From NCBI GenBank assembly GCA_963835955.1, contig CAWIHZ010000013.1:1-64000 (forward strand): a stretch of 64,000 bases of DNA, in the 5' to 3' direction. The notes beneath the pieces are model-generated. The model had not been told where the DNA came from and ran no database searches. It saw nothing but the letters and a program-made list of their open reading frames with translations. The position numbers and the translations under genes are program-made. This document shows, piece by piece, positions 35,373 through 45,756 of this stretch. Numbering within the stretch: the first letter of the stretch is position 1; every line of letters begins with the position of its first letter. Source of the DNA: Roseiarcus sp963835955. GTDB taxonomy: Bacteria; Pseudomonadota; Alphaproteobacteria; Rhizobiales; Beijerinckiaceae.

Positions 35373-36218
35373 CTATCGAGCAAGATTCGCCGCCAGGAAA
35401 TCGCGCAACGCGGACCTCGACCGTTCGGCGGCGTTTCGATCATATTCCAGCAACATTCCCATGACGCGCTTCCCGCCGGTGAAACCGGGATCGTCGAAAA
35501 GATGGCGGGCGCCGGGATAGACGAGGAGTTTCAAATCGGATCGCGCGCCCTGTCGGGTCGCCAGCCGCTCGCAATCGGCCGCGGGGGTCACCTCGTCCGA
35601 CGCGCCGATGAGGATGAGGGTCGGGATCTCCAGCTTGACATTCGCCTGGTTCGCGCAGGGCGGATAAAAGGCCGCGGCGGCCTTGAACTCTGGACCGCCC
35701 GGGGGTTCGAAATCGGCGGCGAACCGCCGCGAGGCGATCTCGAGGGTAGTGTCCGCGCCTTGCGAGAAGCCGATCGCGGCGATCCTGGCCGAATCGACAT
35801 AGGGGAGCGTGGAAACGAAGGCCAGGGCGCCGTAGGCGTCGGACAGGGCCTGCTTGAAGTCGACGGCGCAGGTTTCCCTGATCCCGCGGGTGGTGAAATC
35901 GTCGACGAACAGCGCGACATAGCCCCAGCCGGCGATCCTGCCGGCGATCGACCGCCGGTCCGCCGGCAGGCCGAGGCAGGAATGCAGCAACACCACCGCC
36001 GGGAAAGGCCCGGCGCCTTTCGGCCTGGTCAGATAGCCCTGAAGATCGGGCTTATGGGTGAGCGGCCTGGCTCCGTCGCCATCCCGATTCTGATCGAGCT
36101 GGCGGGGAGCGGCGCTGTCGAATTTCACCAGCGCCTCGGCCGACGCGGACGAAGCTCGGGTCAATTCGAGCGCCGACAGCGCGGCGATGGCGAGACGTCT
36201 CAAAGCGAATGTGCGCAA
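35373..36218 (-). CDS. Exported dienelactone hydrolase-family protein
   Basis: An alpha/beta hydrolase of about 281 residues. LRTFALRRLAIAALSALE looks like a Sec signal when translation begins at the TTG at 36218; the frame also allows a start at 36299. Core features are VVLLHSCLGL, nucleophile AAIGFSQGADTTLE, the acid region LIGASDEVTPAADC and the His in YPGARHLF. The family hydrolyses lactones and esters, and the substrate cannot be inferred. It is on the same strand as the preceding envelope genes but about 110 bp upstream of the methyltransferase gene. Confidence 0.8.
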   Translation of the reverse strand: MRTFALRRLAIAALSALELTRASSASAEALVKFDSAAPRQLDQNRDGDGARPLTHKPDLQGYLTRPKGAGPFPAVVLLHSCLGLPADRRSIAGRIAGWGYVALFVDDFTTRGIRETCAVDFKQALSDAYGALAFVSTLPYVDSARIAAIGFSQGADTTLEIASRRFAADFEPPGGPEFKAAAAFYPPCANQANVKLEIPTLILIGASDEVTPAADCERLATRQGARSDLKLLVYPGARHLFDDPGFTGGKRVMGMLLEYDRNAAERSRSALRDFLAANLAR

Positions 36219-36422
36219 CGGCGATGACCTTGGTCTCGGCGAGAAGAAGCGAGAAGAATGAGGGCGCGCCCGCCGCGGCAGCGGAGCTAGTTCCCGCATC
36301 CTACCATGAATTCCGATTTTCAGCAGTCAATGTCCTTGAAAATCGTCGCAAAGCGCCGGACGCCGCTCTTAAGCCCTGGGCGGGGACAGGCATGGCGCCG
36401 TTCGTGTACAAAAGCGCGCCCG

Positions 36423-36459
36423 AGCCGCTTGTCCGTCGGCTTTTCGGGCGGCTTTTTTT
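36423..36459 (+). terminator. Rho-independent terminator candidate
   Basis: AGCCGC (36423-36428) pairs with GCGGCT (36448-36453), with CCG/CGG pairing inside, followed directly by a run of seven T (36453-36459). The orientation is plus strand, but no plus-strand gene ends just before it. It may end an unannotated short transcript or shield the tail-tube gene that starts 39 bp later. Confidence 0.45.
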
Positions 36460-36497
36460 GAGCGAGGGGACGAGCGTAAAAGCGCTTGGAGGCCATC

Positions 36498-37007
36498 ATG
36501 GCGGAGTTCACTGTCAATCCGACGCGGTTCGATCCTTACAAGAACTTCAAGTTTCGCCTCAAATGGGACGGGCGGTACATCGCCGGAGTGTCGCGCGTGA
36601 GCGGGCTGAGGCGGGTCACCGAAGTCGTCGAGCATCGCGAGGGCGGCGATCCGTCGACCTCGCGCAAGTCGCCGGGCCGCACCCAATACGACGCAATCAC
36701 GCTCGAACGCGGCGTCACCTACGATCACGCGTTCGAGCAATGGGCCGACAAGGTCTGGAAGCTTGGCGCGGGATTGGGAAGCGAGGTCGCGCTCGCCGAT
36801 TTCCGCAAGGACATCGCGCTCGATTTCTACAACGAGGCCGGGCAACTGGCGCTCGCCTACAAGATCTTCCGCTGCTGGCCCAGGCTCTACGAGGCGCTGC
36901 CCGACCTCGACGCCAATTCCAGCGCCGTCGCGATCGAGCGGCTGGTGCTGGAGAACGAAGGGTGGGAGCGGGATATTTCGGTGACGGAGCCGGCGGAGCC
37001 GAAGTGA
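36498..37007 (+). CDS. Orphan contractile-tail tube protein (gp19/TIGR02241-type)
   Basis: This 169-residue protein matches the tail-tube family shared by T4-like phages and contractile injection systems. NPTRFDPYKNFKFRLKWDGR lies at the N-terminus, followed by VVEHREGGDPSTSRKSPGRT, ITLERGVTYDHAFEQWA, DLDANSSAVAIERLVLENEG and WERD. The ATG at 36498 has GGAGG 5 nt upstream. No sheath, baseplate, spike or ATPase gene lies in the window, so it is a lone copy. A hairpin with a T-run precedes it. It could be a remnant of an injection system or phage, or a domesticated tube protein. Confidence 0.85.
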   Translation: MAEFTVNPTRFDPYKNFKFRLKWDGRYIAGVSRVSGLRRVTEVVEHREGGDPSTSRKSPGRTQYDAITLERGVTYDHAFEQWADKVWKLGAGLGSEVALADFRKDIALDFYNEAGQLALAYKIFRCWPRLYEALPDLDANSSAVAIERLVLENEGWERDISVTEPAEPK

Positions 37008-37305
37008 GGCGCGCGAGCGACGGCAGCCATTTTGGGCCGCGTTTCATTATGCGCCAAGGGGTTCCGACGCCATTTTCAGCCGACCGCCGCATTGCCGAGA
37101 GGGCGTCGATGCGCTCGGCGCACGTTGGCCGCGTTAGGGTGATCACTTTTTGGAAATCAACTTCCCGATTTGCCGAGCGATTATATAAGTAAACAATCCA
37201 GCGATCGCGAACAGACAGGTGTCGACCGAGGCAAGCAGATATGCAAAAAAGAACGCCACCCCTTAAGCGATGACTATACTTACGATTAAACCAACTCCAA
37301 GGTCA
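37008..37305. other. AT-richer spacer before the ureC remnant
   Basis: Between the tail-tube gene and the ureC remnant the sequence turns clearly AT-richer, in contrast to its surroundings. On the minus strand it holds a short hydrophobic reading frame listed separately. I see no transposase or other recognisable gene. The composition suggests inserted or decaying DNA. Confidence 0.5.
37143..37259 (-). CDS. Possible tiny membrane protein
   Basis: A GTG-started frame of 38 codons reads as one hydrophobic hairpin with a basic tail (AFFFAYLLASVDTCLFAIAG and then RQIGKLISKK). AAGGGG overlaps the start region as a weak ribosome site. In the same frame, upstream of one TAA, further hydrophobic codons (LGVGLIVSIVIA) occur, so it may instead be the broken end of a slightly longer membrane protein. 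I recognise no family. Composition is AT-richer than any neighbour. Confidence 0.25.
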   Translation of the reverse strand: MAFFFAYLLASVDTCLFAIAGLFTYIIARQIGKLISKK

Positions 37306-37379
37306 CAGAAGCTCGCCGTCAGCCGTCACCGCGTAGGTCTCCGCGTCAGTTGCGATCTTCGGCGTCGCGCCGTTGTGGA
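37306..37379 (-). pseudogene. Diverged remnant of a ureC 3' end
   Basis: These 74 bp align without gaps to 37705-37778 inside the intact ureC, with 64 of 74 bases identical by eye. Translated on the minus strand they read HNGATPKIATDAETYAVTADGELL then stop; the intact gene reads HNGATPKIEIDPETYAVTADGELL. Nothing else of ureC is present. The ten differences suggest a paralogous or older copy rather than a recent tandem duplication. It lies 48 bp beyond the DUF4926 stop, so the DUF4926 gene sits between the remnant and the intact ureC. Confidence 0.75.
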
Positions 37380-37427
37380 ACAAGGATTATTTTGCTGAGG
37401 CCGCGAGTATTGCCAACAGCAGCTTAA

Positions 37428-37643
37428 TCACGCCGCTCGGGGAATCGTCCGCAGCACCAGCAGCGCGCCGTTCGGGCAGGGAACGATTGCGTAAGCCTCT
37501 CCCCGGTCGTCGCTAAATTCGACAAGGGACGTGGCCTCGTCGAGCGTCTCGACGACCGTGCCGACCTGGCCGCGAACCAGCCGGTGTTCTGGCAGGTCGC
37601 GCAGCATGGCGACGGCGCTCAGCACAGTCGGCGGGCGAGCCAT
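37428..37643 (-). CDS. DUF4926 small protein
   Basis: A 71-residue protein with an SH3-like beta pattern (LVRGQVGTVVETLDEATSLV, EFSDDRGEAYAIVP) that matches the DUF4926 family, whose function is unknown. The ATG has GAGGGG a few bases upstream and lies 7 bp after the ureC stop on the same strand, so it should be translated from the urease message. It occupies the position where ureE would normally follow ureC. The family is often found near small accessory or toxin-like genes. Confidence 0.75.
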   Translation of the reverse strand: MARPPTVLSAVAMLRDLPEHRLVRGQVGTVVETLDEATSLVEFSDDRGEAYAIVPCPNGALLVLRTIPRAA

Positions 37644-37650
37644 TTACCCC

Positions 37651-39395
<1,745 letters not shown>

Positions 39396-39399
<4 letters not shown>

Positions 39400-39791
39400 G
39401 GCACAGGAGCAAAGGCGGGCGAGTCGAGTGCGGCGACGTCGAACGTCGCCGTCGACGCGCAGCCGAGCTCGGCGTTGATCTCAGCGAGAAAATAGTCGGG
39501 AAAATCCGCCTTGCCGGCGCGATAGGCTGCGAGTGCGCCCTGCGCGGCGCGGCGGTAGGGGATTTCGAGGTCATCCATGGAAAGAACTCCCTCGATCAGC
39601 CGCGCGACTTCGGGCCGTTTCTTCTTGTAGCTTCTCGCGAGCGTCCAGCCGAACTCGGCAAGGACGACCGGGTTGACGAGGCAAGACTCGTCCGCCGTCG
39701 CGGCGTCGACGAAACGCCGGGCGCGTTCGCATTGCGCAGGATCGTCCTCCAGGAACAGGCGCAGCAACACGTTCGTGTCGAGTCCGATCAT
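39396..39791 (-). CDS. PIN-domain toxin (VapC-like)
   Basis: A 131-residue PIN ribonuclease-type protein. The acidic residues expected for metal binding are present: Asp5 in GLDTNVLLRLF, Glu46 in LAEFGW, Asp96/Asp99 in KADFPDYFLAEI and Asp118 in TFDVAAL. VapC-like toxins cut tRNA or rRNA when their antitoxin is degraded. The start overlaps the AbrB-type antitoxin stop by 4 bp (ATGA), the usual coupling. Its stop overlaps the GTG start of ureC, so the toxin gene is tied directly into the urease operon. Confidence 0.9.
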
Positions 39792-40102
39792 TCGCCGCCC
39801 TTCTGACGGCTTCTCCGCTCGCGCTCCTCCATGGCGAGCGTGATCGCATCGTCGATCGCCTTGTCGAGATCGACGCCCGCCTCACCGGCGCGAAACGCGT
39901 TGGCGCGGGCGAAGTCGACGATCCGGCGTCGCCTTCGAGCTTCGAGCCGGATCGAACCGTCGGGCGTCTGCACGAAGCGAATCCGATCGCCCGCCGCGAT
40001 GCTGAGGGCCTGACGAAGCGCGTTCGGCACCGTGATCTGGCCCTTGCTGGTCACTGTCGCTTCGCCAAAATCATGCCCGGCGCGCGCTGGTCTGGCGGTC
40101 AT
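39788..40102 (-). CDS. AbrB/SpoVT-type antitoxin
   Basis: A 104-residue protein with the swapped-hairpin AbrB fold near the N-terminus (ATVTSKGQITVPNALRQALS, then AGDRIRFVQTPDGSIRL, about 15-55). This domain binds operator DNA. The charged helical C-terminus (about 60-104) should bind the PIN toxin. It is the first gene of the toxin-antitoxin pair and starts about 70 bp after the (corrected) end of ureAB. These 70 bp are AT-richer and may hold the pair's own promoter and operator. Confidence 0.88.
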   Translation of the reverse strand: MTARPARAGHDFGEATVTSKGQITVPNALRQALSIAAGDRIRFVQTPDGSIRLEARRRRRIVDFARANAFRAGEAGVDLDKAIDDAITLAMEERERRSRQKGGE

Positions 40103-40173
40103 GCAATTGTCTCCTTACTTCATCAAACGTAAGGAACACCGTTATGTAATGCAAGCGAGATTCTCAGTCGGGC

Positions 40174-40795
40174 TCACACCTTCCCCATCACCTCCTGGCG
40201 GAAGCCGAAGACCTCGCGCTTTCCGGCGAGCGCGACCAGCCGCACGGGTCGGCTCTGGCCGGGCTCGAAGCGGATCGGCGGTGCCGGCGGGGATGTCGAG
40301 CCTGAACCCGCGCGCCTTCGCGCGGTCGAATTTCAGCGCCGGGTTGGTCTCGAAGAAATGATAGTGCGAGCCGACCTGGATCGGCCGGTCGCCGGCGTTG
40401 GCGACTTCGAGCGTGACGGTCGCGCGCCCTTCGTTCATCACGATCTCGCCGGATTCAGCCAGCACTTCGCCTGGGACATGGCGATCGTCGGCGCCGCGGA
40501 TCGGATGATGGACGGTCACCAGCTTCGTGCCGTCGGGAAAGGTCGCCTCGACCTGGATGTCGTGGATCATCGAGGCGATCCCGTCCATCACCTGATCGGC
40601 GGCGACGACATGCGCGCCCGCCTCCATCAGCTCGGCGACCGAGCGCCCGTCGCGCGCGCCCTCGACCACGAAATCGGCGATCAGCGCCACCGCTTCCGGA
40701 TGGTTGAGCTTGACGCCGCGCTCGAGGCGCCGGCGCGCCACCATCGCCGCCATGGCGATCAGAAGCTTGTCCTTTTCACGCGGCGTCAGATTCAT
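40174..40795 (-). pseudogene. Fused urease gamma-beta subunit UreAB, frameshifted
   Basis: Residues 1-100 are UreA (MNLTPREKDKLLIAMAAMVA through GTKLVTVHHPI). They are fused to UreB (PGEVLAESGEIVMNEGRATV, SHYHFFETNPALKFDRAKAR, GFRLDIPAGTA), a fusion known in some bacteria. After PAGTA the frame goes wrong. Removing one base near 40275-40282 restores the normal ending IRFEPGQSRPVRLVALAGKR and EVFGFRQEVMGKV with a stop at 40174-40176. As it stands, translation runs in the wrong frame to 40142, and the last roughly 33 UreB residues are lost. The start is the ATG at 40795 with GAGGA upstream. It is either a true mutation or a sequencing indel. Confidence 0.85.
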
Positions 40796-40837
40796 GGGCC
40801 TGTCCTCGTCGCACGCGCCAGATTCCCGCACCTTTGC

Positions 40838-41677
40838 TTACTGCCACAGGCGCGGCTTGCGCCCGCCGAGCGCCAGAATGGACGCGATTAGCGCGGCGCG
40901 CAATCGGCTCGGCGAAGGCGAGACGAGGCGGGCGAGCAGGAGGCCGTCGAAGGCGCTCGCGCCCGCCTCCACTCCCTCACCCTCGGGGTCGAGCGCCGCC
41001 CGCAGATCGGGCAGACGCGCTTCGAGGCCGGGCGCCACGGCGACGATGGTGGCGACAGCCCGCGCGCCGCCGCCGGCGGCTTTGCGATCGAGCGTCGCTC
41101 CGGCGCGTTCCAGCCGCGTCTCGTCGGCGAAGACGAGGCGGCCGTCGCGGCGAATGCGCCAGGAATCCTTCAGCCGCGCGTCGATGCGCGTTTCGCCGGT
41201 CGCCAGGCGCCCGAAAACGATGCTTTCGACGAGCAATAGTCCGGCCTCGGCCGCGATGTCGATCTCGAGCCGGCGCTCGAGCCAGGCGCCCTCGAACATC
41301 AGCGTCTCCTGCGGCAGCCAGGCGAGCCGCGCTTGCGGTTCGAGCGCCAGCCTCGTTTCGATCCGGGCCGGCGCGCCGTCGCTGCGGTAAATCTTCTCCG
41401 CCGACGGCGTCGTCGCCTCGACTTCGGCGCCCTCCTTCAGCCTTAGCGCGACGCAAAGGACATCGCCCCCGGCGACGCCGCCGCCTGTGTTGACGATCGC
41501 CGCCTCGCAGGCGCCGCTCGGACGCGGAAAGCGCCAGCGCAGGCCCCCGGTCTCGAAGGTCCGCTCGGCTTCCGTCCGCGTCCCCGCCCGCGCGAAGGAC
41601 GCGCTGAGCCGAGCGTTCGCGCGCTGGCGCGGGGGCGGATCGACGACCGTCTCGACCGGCGCCGGCGAATCCGTCAT
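40838..41677 (-). CDS. ureD: Urease accessory protein UreD
   Basis: Chaperone that, with UreF and UreG, delivers nickel to apo-urease. The 279-residue protein has the UreD pattern: RLSASFARAGTRTEAERTFE, VNTGGGVAGGDVL, TTPSAEKIYRS, LAWLPQETLMFEGAWLERRL and LLLVESIVFGRLATGE. Length is normal. The ATG at 41677 has GAAGGA upstream; the frame is open far beyond it into the divergent transporter gene, which is a shadow. It is the first gene of the cluster, 42 bp before ureAB. The divergent EamA gene begins only 12 bp away. Confidence 0.92.
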   Translation of the reverse strand: MTDSPAPVETVVDPPPRQRANARLSASFARAGTRTEAERTFETGGLRWRFPRPSGACEAAIVNTGGGVAGGDVLCVALRLKEGAEVEATTPSAEKIYRSDGAPARIETRLALEPQARLAWLPQETLMFEGAWLERRLEIDIAAEAGLLLVESIVFGRLATGETRIDARLKDSWRIRRDGRLVFADETRLERAGATLDRKAAGGGARAVATIVAVAPGLEARLPDLRAALDPEGEGVEAGASAFDGLLLARLVSPSPSRLRAALIASILALGGRKPRLWQ

Positions 41678-41689
41678 TGTGCATCCTTC

Positions 41690-42562
41690 ATGACAGACGC
41701 CGCTCATCTGACATCCGGCGTAATGGCCGCGGTTCTCGGCGCGGCGCTTCTTCATGCGCTGTGGAATTCGCTGGTCAAGAGCGCCGACGACAAATTCCTC
41801 TCGTCCGCGCTGGTGGCGCTGTGGTGCGGCGTGGCCGCATTCGCGGCCGCGCTCGTCCTGCCCCGGCCCGCGCGGGCGGCGGCGCCCTTCATCGTCGCCT
41901 CGGCCCTCATCCATATCGCTTATTTTCTGCTGGTCGGGCGACTCTATCGCACCGCCGACCTGTCGGTCGCCTATCCGATCATGCGCGGCCTTGCGCCATT
42001 GGCGGCCGCCCTGATCGCGCTCGCCGCGCTCGGAGAGGCGCCGGGGCCGATCGCCGCACTCGGCATCGCCATTCTCGTCGGCGGGGTCCTGCTGATGGGG
42101 GTCAGCGGCCTCGCCCATGGGCGGATCGACGCGGCGACGCTCGCGATCGCGCTCGCCAATTCGCTCGTGATCGCGGTCTATTCGGTGATCGACGGCGAGG
42201 GCGCGAGAGTCTCGGGCGCGGGCGCGCGCTTCGCCTTCGCCTACAACGCCTGGGCGGACGCGCTGACGGCCCTCGCCTATGCGCCGATCCTCGTCGCATT
42301 TCGCGGGCGCGCGGTCCCGATCGCGTTTGCGCGCGACTGGCGACGCGGCCTCGCCGGCGGACTAGCGGCCTTCATCGGCTACGCGGTCGTGATCTGGGCG
42401 ATGACGAGAGCGCCGATCGCCGCCGTCGCCGCCTTGCGCGAAACCTCGGTCGTTTTCGCGGCGCTGATCGGGGTCGCGCTGCTCGGCGAGCCGTTCCGGG
42501 CCCAGCGCGCCGTGGCCGCACTCGTCATCCTGGCCGGAATCGTCACGCTGAGGCTCGCCTGA
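41690..42562 (+). CDS. EamA/DMT-family transporter
   Basis: A drug/metabolite-type exporter of 279-290 residues with ten hydrophobic segments in two EamA repeats (about 10-140 and 150-288). Small-residue motifs are present, such as VAYPIMRGLAPLAAALIALA in the first repeat and AALRETSVVFAALIGVALLG in the second. The substrate is unknown. The start at 41690 is only 12 bp from the divergent ureD start, leaving no room for separate promoters. An in-frame ATG at 41723 is an alternative. Its stop touches the stop of the convergent GT39 gene. Confidence 0.88.
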   Translation: MTDAAHLTSGVMAAVLGAALLHALWNSLVKSADDKFLSSALVALWCGVAAFAAALVLPRPARAAAPFIVASALIHIAYFLLVGRLYRTADLSVAYPIMRGLAPLAAALIALAALGEAPGPIAALGIAILVGGVLLMGVSGLAHGRIDAATLAIALANSLVIAVYSVIDGEGARVSGAGARFAFAYNAWADALTALAYAPILVAFRGRAVPIAFARDWRRGLAGGLAAFIGYAVVIWAMTRAPIAAVAALRETSVVFAALIGVALLGEPFRAQRAVAALVILAGIVTLRLA

Positions 42563-44113
42563 TCAACATCGCGGGCACACGGAATCGAGCACCGGGGCGA
42601 TCGGATCGGCGACGCGGTAGAGATTGTAGGCGGCCAGCGGCGCGCCGCCGCGGCGGCGCTCCAGGACGCCGGCTGGCGCGACGCTGCGAAAGCGCCGCTT
42701 CAAATCGGCCTCAAAACCCTTGCCCGCTTCTCCAAGCGCCAGGCCCGGCGCAGCGAACAGCGCCTTGGGCGGATCGGGTTCGAAAATCCAGCGCATCCGC
42801 TGGCCGGGCTGAACGACGGCGATCGAAGCGTCGCCGTAATAGGTCATCAGCGATGTCAGCGCATAGCCCTGGGTCAGGACGAAGGCGGCGCGATCGGCTC
42901 GCGCCTTCGCGTCGAGCGCGCGCGCAAGGTCGCGAAACCCCTCGATCCGCGCAGTGGGGTCGAATTGGCCCAACGGGACGATCCCGGTCATCGCCTGCGC
43001 GAAGGCGAGCGCCGCGACCGCGAGGCCGAGGGGCGCCGCCCAAAGCGCCGCCCTGGCGACGACGCCCGCGAGGCCGTTCGTCGCCGCGGCGCGCGTTCGC
43101 GCGACCCAATCGGCGGCCAGGATGGCGCAAGCGGGATAGAGCGGGGCGAGCCAATTGCCCTGCACCCGGTCGTGCAGCGAATGCAGCAGAAAATAGACTG
43201 CGGCGGGCGCGATCGTGCTGACGAGGATGCGGCGCGCCTCGTCGCCGGAGCCGGCGCCCGCGGGCGCGCGCCATGAGACCCGCGCGACCGCCGCGATCAG
43301 CGCGGCGAAGACCAGGGGATTGAGAAGCCCGATCTGAGAGCCGAGGAATTCCGCGACATATCGGGGCGCGAAGCCGTGCGGCGGCGCGCGGCCGAGCTGC
43401 TTGGCGAAGGTCGCCCAGCCATGCTCGGCGTTCCAGACCACGAATGGCGCGAACGCGGCGAGCGCAACCGCGAGCGCCGCGGCGAGCGCCGGCGAGACCA
43501 GCCAGCGCCTGAGCGAAGGCGTCGTCGCCAGCGCCAGCACGACGCCGGCGCCGAAGAAGGCGGCGGTGAACTTCGATTGAAGCGCCAGGCCGAGCGCCAG
43601 CCCGATGGCGATGAGCCATCCGGCCTTGCCGCTTCGCCACAGTTCGGCGAGCGCCGCGAGGCCCAATGTCCAGAACACGACGAGAGGCGCGTCCGGAGTG
43701 ACGAAGACCGCTCCGCCCAAGACCAGCGGCATCGCGACCCACATCAGGACAGCGAGCGCCGCCGTTTCAGCCGAGCGGAAAAAACGCCAGGCGACGGTAG
43801 CGATCAGTCCCGGCAGCGCGCCGACCAGGATCAGCGAAAGCGCCCTGACCCCGAATTCCGAATCGCCAAACAGCTCGGTCGAGGCGCGGATGAGGAGGGC
43901 GACCATCGGCGGATGATCGAGATAGCCGAAGGCGAGCGAGCGCGACCACAGGACGTAATAGGCTTCGTCGAAGGTGAGCTCCAGCCGACCGGCGGCGATC
44001 GCCTGCAGCGCCAGCAGCGCGACCGACGCCCCGAGCGCCCACAGGCCAAGCCTGCCGCCGAACGGCCTATTCGCCGCGGGGGGCGCTTCGGCGACGATGG
44101 AATTGCCGCTCAC
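42563..44113 (-). CDS. GT39-family membrane glycosyltransferase, second copy
   Basis: A 516-residue GT-C transferase. The catalytic-loop acids are seen in LTFDEAYYVLWSRSL and FGYLDHPPMVALLI, followed by about ten membrane helices and a C-terminal soluble part (about 400-516). It resembles the protein at 31865-33424 in motif order and length and is probably a diverged paralogue. It is followed on the minus strand by no partner. An O-antigen-ligase-like gene lies divergently upstream, which fits a surface-polysaccharide role. Donor and acceptor are unknown. Confidence 0.87.
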   Translation of the reverse strand: MSGNSIVAEAPPAANRPFGGRLGLWALGASVALLALQAIAAGRLELTFDEAYYVLWSRSLAFGYLDHPPMVALLIRASTELFGDSEFGVRALSLILVGALPGLIATVAWRFFRSAETAALAVLMWVAMPLVLGGAVFVTPDAPLVVFWTLGLAALAELWRSGKAGWLIAIGLALGLALQSKFTAAFFGAGVVLALATTPSLRRWLVSPALAAALAVALAAFAPFVVWNAEHGWATFAKQLGRAPPHGFAPRYVAEFLGSQIGLLNPLVFAALIAAVARVSWRAPAGAGSGDEARRILVSTIAPAAVYFLLHSLHDRVQGNWLAPLYPACAILAADWVARTRAAATNGLAGVVARAALWAAPLGLAVAALAFAQAMTGIVPLGQFDPTARIEGFRDLARALDAKARADRAAFVLTQGYALTSLMTYYGDASIAVVQPGQRMRWIFEPDPPKALFAAPGLALGEAGKGFEADLKRRFRSVAPAGVLERRRGGAPLAAYNLYRVADPIAPVLDSVCPRC

Positions 44114-44325
44114 GCCGCCGCCTTCGTCCTCTCACGGCCTTCGCATTTCCTGGCCGTCCCGCAGTCGCACGCCGGATCGTGAGGGTCAACGTTTCAGCCC
44201 TGCGCCCCGGACGTCGCGAATTTAACGCGAAGGTGTGGCGCAATGCACACAGCCCCTTTGCTATCCTCGTCGTATAAGGCGTCGAGGGCGCTCGGCGAGG
44301 GCGATTGAGACTCGGTTTCGGCGAC

Positions 44326-45568
44326 ATGGCGTTGGGCGCAGGCAAATTTCGCGGACGGACCGCCGGCGGCGACGACGCCGTCGACGCCTCGCACTTTTTT
44401 TCGCGCTTCGGCTACGCCGCGCTCGGCGTCGGCGCCCCGGTCAGCGTCGTCTTCCATCCGCTCGGCCTGTTCGTGATTTTTCCGATCGGCGTCGCGCTGA
44501 TCCTGGCGGCGGCGGCGCTCGAAGCCGGGCCCGGCTTTTTCGAACGGTTCGCGCGGCCCTTCAAGATTTCCTGCCTTTCTCGCCCTTCTCGCCGGGCTTG
44601 CCTGGGCGGTGGCGTCAATTCTTTGGACGCCCTATCCCGTCGCCGCGGCCCAGCAGGCGCTCAAGATCGCGCTCCTGATCGCGGCGACCCTGCTGGCGAC
44701 GTCGGCGCCGCGCGAGAACGCGAGCGCGACGGACCTGTACCTGTTCCCGATCGGCGTCGTCTGCGGGATGGCGACAATGGCGGCCAAGGGTCTGTCGGAC
44801 GTCCTGGCGAGGACCCCGGATGACGGGAGCCTCGCGGCCGGCGCGGTCGCTGTCGCCGTGCTGCTGTTTCCGGCCATCGGCGGGCTCGCGGCGCGCGGGC
44901 GCAACGGATTGGCGCGTCTGTTGCTGATCGTCGCGCTCTGTGTCGCCTACATCGCCGGCTACTCTCCCCTGACGGCGGCGTTGTTCGCCGGGTATCTGGC
45001 GCTGTCGTTCTCGCTCTCCGACATGGCGCGCACGGCGCGCGAACTGGCCTGGAGCGCAGCCGCCCTAATTCTGCTGTCGCCGCTGATCCCCGCGCTGGCG
45101 CCGACCGTCTCCGCATGGGTGTTCCACGCGCGGCTCGCTAAACTGCCGCCGCCCTATGCCTCGCTCTCGGTCGCCTCGGACATATTCACCCATCAAAAGC
45201 TACGGCTCATCACCGGCCACGGCTTCCAGACCGTGGCCGGCGGCGTTCGCGCGGAGATCCTGCCGGCCGAAACTCCGCAAGCTCTGGCGTTCACGGTCTG
45301 GTATGAACTCGGCGCCGTCGCGGCTATGCTGGCGGCGGTCGGCATGTGGTTCGCCTTCCGCGATCTCGTCAAGGCGCCGCCGCGGCTGGCGCCCTATATG
45401 GCGGCGGCGCTGTCGGCGATTGCGACGCTTGCGTTCCTCAATGTCGATTTCGTCGACGACATGACGACCTTGACGCTCATTGCGGTCGCGGTCATTTCGA
45501 CCGATGTGGCCGCGCGCAGCCAATACCGAACCCGGCGCCCGTCAGCGGCGAGTCTCGCCCATCTGTGA
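44326..45568 (+). pseudogene. O-antigen ligase-like membrane protein, frameshifted
   Basis: Two overlapping frames make one protein. The first (from 44326, or TTG at 44305) encodes a hydrophobic N-terminus ending RFARPFKI. The second encodes FLALLAGLAWAVASILWTPY and a further 300 residues of polytopic membrane protein with the Wzy/ligase-like arrangement (GLARLLLIVALCVAYIAGY, a long loop with HARLAKLPPPYASL, then late helices). Deleting one T from TTT at 44567-44569 joins them perfectly as FKIPAFLALL. The joined product would be about 414 residues, normal for the family. Either the gene is broken or the base is a sequencing error. Confidence 0.75.
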
Positions 45569-45756
45569 GACCGGAACGCGGGCCGCCGCCAGCCAAGGCG
45601 CGGCTAGATCCCGCGCGCTCCATCGCGAGACCCGCGAACGCTCCGGCTCGCGCGCGTGCGGCCGCGAGCCGCCGCAGGCGGAACTCGCCCATCCGCCTTG
45701 GCGCGTGTTCCCGCTTGTCCATCTCGACGTTCGTTTCCGATCATCGAGATGCGGCG

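Noticed and set aside
41677..43221. 514-codon Arg-rich frame overlapping the EamA gene
   Set aside because: Off-frame reading of a clear transporter gene that continues antisense into the GT39 gene.
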